Source of the DNA: Scheffersomyces stipitis CBS 6054
Lineage: Eukaryota > Ascomycota > Pichiomycetes > Serinales > Debaryomycetaceae
Reading direction: 5' to 3'
DNA: 64,000 nt
NCBI RefSeq assembly: GCF_000209165.1
Contig: NC_009044.1
Coordinates: forward strand, 1-64,000
A model generated the notes under the pieces. That model did no database searches and was not told the origin of the DNA. It was given only the letters and a program-made list of their open reading frames with translations. The translations under genes were made by a program, and so were the position numbers. Below are positions 58,992-64,000 of the stretch, piece by piece. Each line of letters starts with the position of its first letter. Within the stretch, counting starts at the first letter, position 1.

Positions 58992-61100
58992 CTAAAAAAC
59001 ATTCATGCCTTCTACCAAGTAGTTGCCTGGTACTAAGCCGACTACCCCTTCTCGATCGAGACAGTTGCTAGCCAACTCGCATAAGTACCAGTTGTCCTCC
59101 TGTTTGTGGATCACGTACATGTTCCAGCCCTTCTTGAAGAACAATTCCCCATGTTGTTGAGGCTTGTATGAGTATCTGGCTCTTGCCTTTGTCACAAAAG
59201 CACTTTTTGTGACAGGGGTTATGGCCTGGCCCTGGTTGGTATATGATTTACTGGGCATGCTCAGCAAGGAATGTCTCTTCCTACTATTATTGCTGATATC
59301 GACAACTGTTTTCATCAGCTCTGAGTCCAAACCCAATATTTGTTCGTTTGATGAAGTAGTTAAGGGTGCGATCATTGACTTGGGTCTCTGTTGGTGAAGT
59401 TTTTCTGAAAATTTTGATCTGGGTGCTGGCGACGAGAAATTAATAGATCCATATCTAATGGCAACTTCGTCATGATCATCAACATAGTCGGAAGCAGATC
59501 TGTATTGGCCATTAGGTTCAGTTCCTGTTCTATTGACTTGTTCTTCGATTACGTTTGCTTCAGAACGTTGGGACCTTCTAACCGATCTTCTGAATTGATT
59601 GACATCACCATTTCCTCCCGAGTTCAAATCTTCCAATGCCTTGGCAATGAAATCAATAGAGAAGTCTTTCATGATAGGAACTGGCGTAGCTTCACTTTCC
59701 AATCTTGGTTTGTTGGTATTCAAAGATGGAAGTTCCTTGGATTTTCTGTTAATCTGCTCTTGGAACTGAGACAATTGCTTCTCGGTCCTTCTGGGAGAAG
59801 CCCAGTTTCTCTTTCCGCCATTTCCTGATCCCGTGGAATAGTTTGAGCTGGAATAGTTTGTTGGACTCGAGTAGTTAGAGTTTGCGGAACCATTACTGTT
59901 ACCAAATTTGGCTTTGTCTTCATTTATCGAGAACACATCATTCTTGTTATCATCAGGAATTGAGCTGTATCCTGAGCTTTCCGACTTTTTGGTCTTAGTG
60001 TGTCTCAAGTCTATTGGGGCTAAATCAGTAGGTGCTTTTCTTGTAGGAGAAGGCGTATTTGGTCTTGATACGTTTTGGGAGCCTGGTGGAGGGAGATTTG
60101 GAACAAGTTTATTAGCTGCGTTTGCAACCTGAGTAGTCATTTGTGAGTATGTGGAATATGATCTTGATAATATTGGAGCAGGCTCCGGATCTTGGCCGTT
60201 GGCTATAGTATAATCTTCTTTATCTTGTGACTCATTTTGTCCGGACATGAAATCTACAAACTTAGGTTCGTTATAAATCTTGTTTCCCGTTCCATAAGCC
60301 AAGCTGAACTCCGATAAATCTTTTGGTGGTTGTATTTGGGCAAACACTGATCTTGCCAAATCAAGAGCCTGATCGTTATCAACACATAAAGTGGCAATAT
60401 TGTTGCAGAAATTAAAGCAGTTGACCTTGCAGGTTTGGATTCTTTCGATTTCCAATTTGTATAAATCCTGGAGGGAGATGGCCCAGTCTTTCTTGTAGAA
60501 ATCGTTGAGCTCTCTGTAATTTGTCAATGCTAGCTGGTAGTTGTTTCTCGATGCTGAGATGGTCGAATTGAGTTTATTATACTTAGCCTCGTGCTTTTCC
60601 AACTCCTTACCCCAAGTAGTTTGCATAGACAATCTGAGTGATTTCATTTGGCTACAGTCATGTTGGTATTTTGCTTTGGTTATCTCTAACGATTTGAAGG
60701 CATCATTTTTACGTGCTATGAGTTTCGACATATGTGACTCGATTCGGTTGACTTTCTTGGTGTAGATACGATAGAAATCGTTGATCTTATCGTAGTTTAT
60801 ATGGTTGATAGATTTTACGAACTTTTCGTTGTTTTGCACCATATGCTTGTTCTCGACCATTAGTTTATCGAGAGATTTTTTGAGAGCACCAGTTTCTCGT
60901 GTTCCAACTATGTATTTCAGATTCAACTTGTCTAGACGTTTGGAATAGTCTTTTTCAATGTTCATTCTTTCTTGATAGTAGTCGAGAAGTTCCTGAAGTG
61001 TCTGGATAGAGTCTCTCATTCTGGTTTGAATAGCGAGGAATCCCATATCGTTCTTGCCCCAGAAGCTGTTGACAAATGCAGTAGGCTGGTCTTGTCTCAT
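58992..61100 (-). CDS. HOF1: Hof1/Cyk2, cytokinetic F-BAR and SH3 protein
   Basis: 702 codons. It links septins, the actomyosin ring and chitin synthase during cytokinesis. The F-BAR domain with its FCH start (SFWGKNDMGFLAIQTRM, near 12-28) and long coiled coil spans about 10-265. A disordered Ser/Asn/Pro region with PxxP motifs (LPPPGSQN, RPNTPSPTRKAP) holds the middle. The SH3 domain is at about 636-700 (ARARYSYKPQQHGELFFKKG, DNWYLCEL, GLVPGNYL). Order and length match the yeast family well. Confidence 0.9.
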   Translation of the reverse strand: MRQDQPTAFVNSFWGKNDMGFLAIQTRMRDSIQTLQELLDYYQERMNIEKDYSKRLDKLNLKYIVGTRETGALKKSLDKLMVENKHMVQNNEKFVKSINHINYDKINDFYRIYTKKVNRIESHMSKLIARKNDAFKSLEITKAKYQHDCSQMKSLRLSMQTTWGKELEKHEAKYNKLNSTISASRNNYQLALTNYRELNDFYKKDWAISLQDLYKLEIERIQTCKVNCFNFCNNIATLCVDNDQALDLARSVFAQIQPPKDLSEFSLAYGTGNKIYNEPKFVDFMSGQNESQDKEDYTIANGQDPEPAPILSRSYSTYSQMTTQVANAANKLVPNLPPPGSQNVSRPNTPSPTRKAPTDLAPIDLRHTKTKKSESSGYSSIPDDNKNDVFSINEDKAKFGNSNGSANSNYSSPTNYSSSNYSTGSGNGGKRNWASPRRTEKQLSQFQEQINRKSKELPSLNTNKPRLESEATPVPIMKDFSIDFIAKALEDLNSGGNGDVNQFRRSVRRSQRSEANVIEEQVNRTGTEPNGQYRSASDYVDDHDEVAIRYGSINFSSPAPRSKFSEKLHQQRPKSMIAPLTTSSNEQILGLDSELMKTVVDISNNSRKRHSLLSMPSKSYTNQGQAITPVTKSAFVTKARARYSYKPQQHGELFFKKGWNMYVIHKQEDNWYLCELASNCLDREGVVGLVPGNYLVEGMNVF

Positions 61101-62838
61101 TCTGATGTGATTATGGGACAGTTCAACAGTGTTTAGTAATGTGTTTTGATTTTGATTTCAGAAGTCAAGTGAAGTTCTTGGACAATTAGTAGCCTTCAAT
61201 TACAAGTAAATTCTTCTTTGAGGGTAGCTGGATACGCTTGAAGATTCTTGCTTCCAATTGCCTTTGTCTTTAAATTGCAATGAATACACCTTTTTCAATC
61301 TTTTCAGGTTATGGAGATAGTAAAGTGACGCAGTTGACTTGATCTTCAATTCTCAAGTTTTATATCGATACTACTGAACACAGTTTCTTGTCAGCTTTCT
61401 TTGTATGTTAATAGCAGGTCTTTTCTCAAAGAGAATGGCTTATTATTCTTTTTATTGAATATCTTCAGCTCAGACGGTTAATATGTTTGTTTCCGCTTAT
61501 GGACGAATTATAAACAGAGCTTTTTTTTGTCGCACGCCAGATTTAGATCGAACTCCAGTCGCAAAGAAGGGTACCGGAATTTGGTAGAGACGCAAGAGAA
61601 GTTTCTATTTTGGAACATCAAAGTTTATGTTTACTCTATTTGCATATAGATCGAAATCATTGAAATCATTGAAATCATCGTAGCTTTGGAAGTTTAGTGA
61701 TGTGTCAATCAAATAATCAATAATATGGAGGTATGTGAGAAAGAGACAAATCGAGAAAAAACGAGAGCTTCAACACACTAAAATTAGACTCACAAAGCAA
61801 TTTGAAGATCAAGGAATAGATCATCATGATGAGGGAAAGCAATGAATAGAAGGTAAATTCAGCTAAGAAAATTGACAGTAAAATTCCGTTTTGCCAACAC
61901 AGAATTATTGCAATTGTTTCAAGGGTCCAACAAAAACCACACCAACACCAATGCTAAGACTAAGCCAGTCTGGCAAATCACTCAGTTGAACCGGATGATA
62001 GATACCGACAATGTTTCGAGAAGTAACCGGAAAACCTCATCCTTATCTTCCGAGACCGGTTGCAAAATGTCGATATATGGCAGAATGCAATTCTCAAAAT
62101 GACTCGCATACGTCATTATTGTATCATAAAAAGATTCTGAAGCTCGGACCGAAAGAGACTACAGTAGACAAACTTTTCATACTGCAAAGATATTAGCATT
62201 GATATCTCAGCCGTCATGGAGCTCACGGATACCCCTGCCATGACCAAAGGGACTGTGCAACAAAGCATCTCAATACAAGAGACATAGAATTAATAGAGAG
62301 AAGCTACATTGAGACCAGAGGGTTTGGAATAGTACAGAAGAAAATTGTATTTCACGAGATATGAGCACTTCCCATTTGCATATATTTCATTTCTCAATAC
62401 AATCTCGCAACTGTGGAGCCATGCTAATACTTCTTGAAATATTACTGTCATTCCCTCGGTCGATCTTGTCCGGAACAGTGGAACGGTCACTGACATCGGA
62501 AGTAGGGCGGTCCGATAAACGTGATTATTTCCACGTGGTATAATACATAAACAGATCCGGCGCTGTTCCGATGTGTCTAGATAAAAGTCCGAATGCAGGA
62601 CATGACTCGTCTATAGCCGTCTGAAGATGATTTTAATTATTAGCATTCATTATCTATAATATAAAATTTTTAATATTGTTCGTTTTTGTATTTTTCTATA
62701 TAATAACTAGCTCTGGCTGTTTTTCAATATTTTCCGTCAGACTTCCTATGAATATATAACGAAACCTTATCATATTCTGTCCGATACCCAGATATTTCAT
62801 AATACAATACAGTCTAGTTCAAACTATAGATAGCTAGA
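61101..62838. promoter_or_regulatory. shared divergent promoter region of HOF1 and RCH1
   Basis: 1738 bp between divergent genes, with no credible gene inside. Toward RCH1 there is a CACGTG E-box at 62532-62537 and a cluster of CGG/CCG triplets at 62469-62570, such as zinc-cluster factors bind. Motif matches only. Confidence 0.35.
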
Positions 62839-64000
62839 ATGGTTGATTTCGAAGCTATAAAGCAATCGAAACCATACAAATGGGGTAAAGCCGTACTTGA
62901 CTTTGCTATAGCGCAATGGTTTTTTGTGTTTTTGGCGGTTTTCATAGCGTTGGCCCATTCTTTTCCAGAGTTCGCTAAACAGGGAGGTACTATCAGAGCT
63001 GAGTACTCCATTGGTTACGGTGCTGTCGCTGTGATTTTCTTGATCTCAGGTATGTCCATGTCGTCCAAAGACTTGATGATCAATGCTCTAAACTGGAGGG
63101 CTCATTTCACAGTTCTTACCACTTCATTCTTGGTTACCAGCTCGATCATTTACGGAATTGCTACTGGAATCAAGGCTTCTCATGATGGTCAAATAGACGA
63201 CTGGTTGCTTGTGGGACTTATAGTGACCCACTCGTGTCCTACAACAGTGTCGTCCAACGTTGTCATGACCAAACAGGCACATGGTAATGATATATTGACA
63301 TTGTGCGAAGTCTTTGTAGGGAACATCTTGGGTGCTTTCATAACCCCTGCTCTCTTGCAATTGTACATGTCTGGAACCTGGGACTTCGGAAATCCCAGCC
63401 ACCAGCCTGATGGAGATAGTACCATCACTCACTTATATGCTGAAACTATGAAGCAGTTGGGATTATCTGTATTCATTCCCCTATTCGTAGGTCAAGTCAT
63501 TCAGAACGTCTTCCCCAAGCAATCAAAATGGACTTTGACGACATTCAAGTTGAACAAGGTCGGTAGTTTCATGTTATTGTTGATCATGTACCAGTCATTC
63601 TCAACAGCATTTGCTCAGGATGCGTTTACCTCTGTCAGCCATGCCTCTATCATCTTCTTGGTGTTCTTCAACATTGGAATCTATCTCTTCTTCACAGTGT
63701 TAACATACTTCTACGCCAGACCATACTTCATTAAAGCTTACTACAAAGAAGAGCCAAATGAGAACTCAACCAGATTGTATACTCTTGGTTACAAGTTCTT
63801 TAGACCTTTTTACTACAACAGAAGAGACACAGTTGCCCTTATGTTGTGTGGACCTGCCAAGACAGCTGCTTTGGGTGTGTCTCTTGTTTCTTCTCAATAT
63901 GGTTCCAACAATCCAAAGTTGGGTATAATTCTTGTTCCTTTAGTGTTATACCAATCGGAACAAGTGATCTCAGCTCAAATTCTTGTGAATTTCATGAGGA
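62839..64000 (+). CDS. RCH1: Rch1, SLC10A7-like membrane protein, 5' part
   Basis: 387 codons from the ATG to the window end; the gene continues beyond. Bile-acid/Na symporter-like fold with about nine to ten membrane segments so far (for example FFVFLAVFIALAHSF, VAVIFLISGMSMSS, THSCPTTVSSNVVMT). The TVSSNV and GPAKTAALGVSL segments are hallmark crossover regions. Candida and Saccharomyces Rch1 sit in the plasma membrane and restrain cytosolic calcium influx. No signal peptide; N-terminus MVDFEAIKQSKPYKWGKAVL is typical. Confidence 0.88.
   Translation, partial: MVDFEAIKQSKPYKWGKAVLDFAIAQWFFVFLAVFIALAHSFPEFAKQGGTIRAEYSIGYGAVAVIFLISGMSMSSKDLMINALNWRAHFTVLTTSFLVTSSIIYGIATGIKASHDGQIDDWLLVGLIVTHSCPTTVSSNVVMTKQAHGNDILTLCEVFVGNILGAFITPALLQLYMSGTWDFGNPSHQPDGDSTITHLYAETMKQLGLSVFIPLFVGQVIQNVFPKQSKWTLTTFKLNKVGSFMLLLIMYQSFSTAFAQDAFTSVSHASIIFLVFFNIGIYLFFTVLTYFYARPYFIKAYYKEEPNENSTRLYTLGYKFFRPFYYNRRDTVALMLCGPAKTAALGVSLVSSQYGSNNPKLGIILVPLVLYQSEQVISAQILVNFMR

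Noticed and set aside
61872..62196. Small genes in the HOF1-RCH1 gap
   Set aside because: Short overlapping frames with no motif; likely chance.

Overview
This window looks like the left end of a chromosome from a budding yeast, most likely a CTG-clade (CUG-Ser) species such as Scheffersomyces. The case for this is a 24-bp repeat array at base 1 of the kind these yeasts use as telomeres, CFEM haem-binding proteins of the Candida RBT5 type, a Mep2 whose twin histidines fall at the same residue numbers I recall for Candida albicans Mep2 (188 and 342), a secreted GH10 xylanase, almost no introns, and clear SYP1, HOF1, SUB1, ARA2, RCH1 and CorA orthologues. The species is an inference. If the clade is right, CTG codons are read mainly as Ser, so the Leu shown at CTG positions in conceptual translations is provisional.

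Bases 1-236 are the telomere-type array. From there to about 23 kb lie three head-to-tail subtelomeric units of roughly 8 kb, each with a repeat-rich block, a conserved leader of 0.7-1.1 kb and one giant gene (2115, 2159 and 1572 codons). I read these proteins as the fungal telomere-linked helicase type with an unusual layout: five tandem zinc-finger modules, a tyrosine-recombinase-like domain that keeps the GH-x8-Y box, and a RecQ-like helicase domain with degraded ATPase and arginine-finger motifs but an intact C-terminal four-Cys cluster. Units 1 and 2 share 728 bp of perfect identity, unit 3 has lost three zinc-finger modules in frame, and a fourth unit survives only as a leader near 26.2-26.7 kb.

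From 23 to 33 kb the accessory zone continues: a gene for a small secreted protein of unknown function, its broken paralogue, an inverted-end repeat family, the xylanase gene, and gene relics in long stretches without intact genes. A Zn-dependent alcohol dehydrogenase (ADH6/7 type) and a short-chain dehydrogenase follow.

From 36 kb the region becomes gene-dense. Two CFEM cell-wall proteins stand head to head with a ferric-reductase-family gene, which suggests a haem and iron acquisition cluster. Next come an MFS transporter of the BSC6/FucP type, the ammonium transceptor MEP2, a 3.5-kb stretch without a recognisable gene, then SYP1 (endocytic F-BAR adaptor), a BAP31/YET protein, a CorA Mg transporter (MNR2/ALR type), a small ORF, SUB1 (PC4), ARA2 (erythroascorbate pathway), HOF1 (cytokinetic F-BAR/SH3 protein) and the 5' part of RCH1, which runs off the window.
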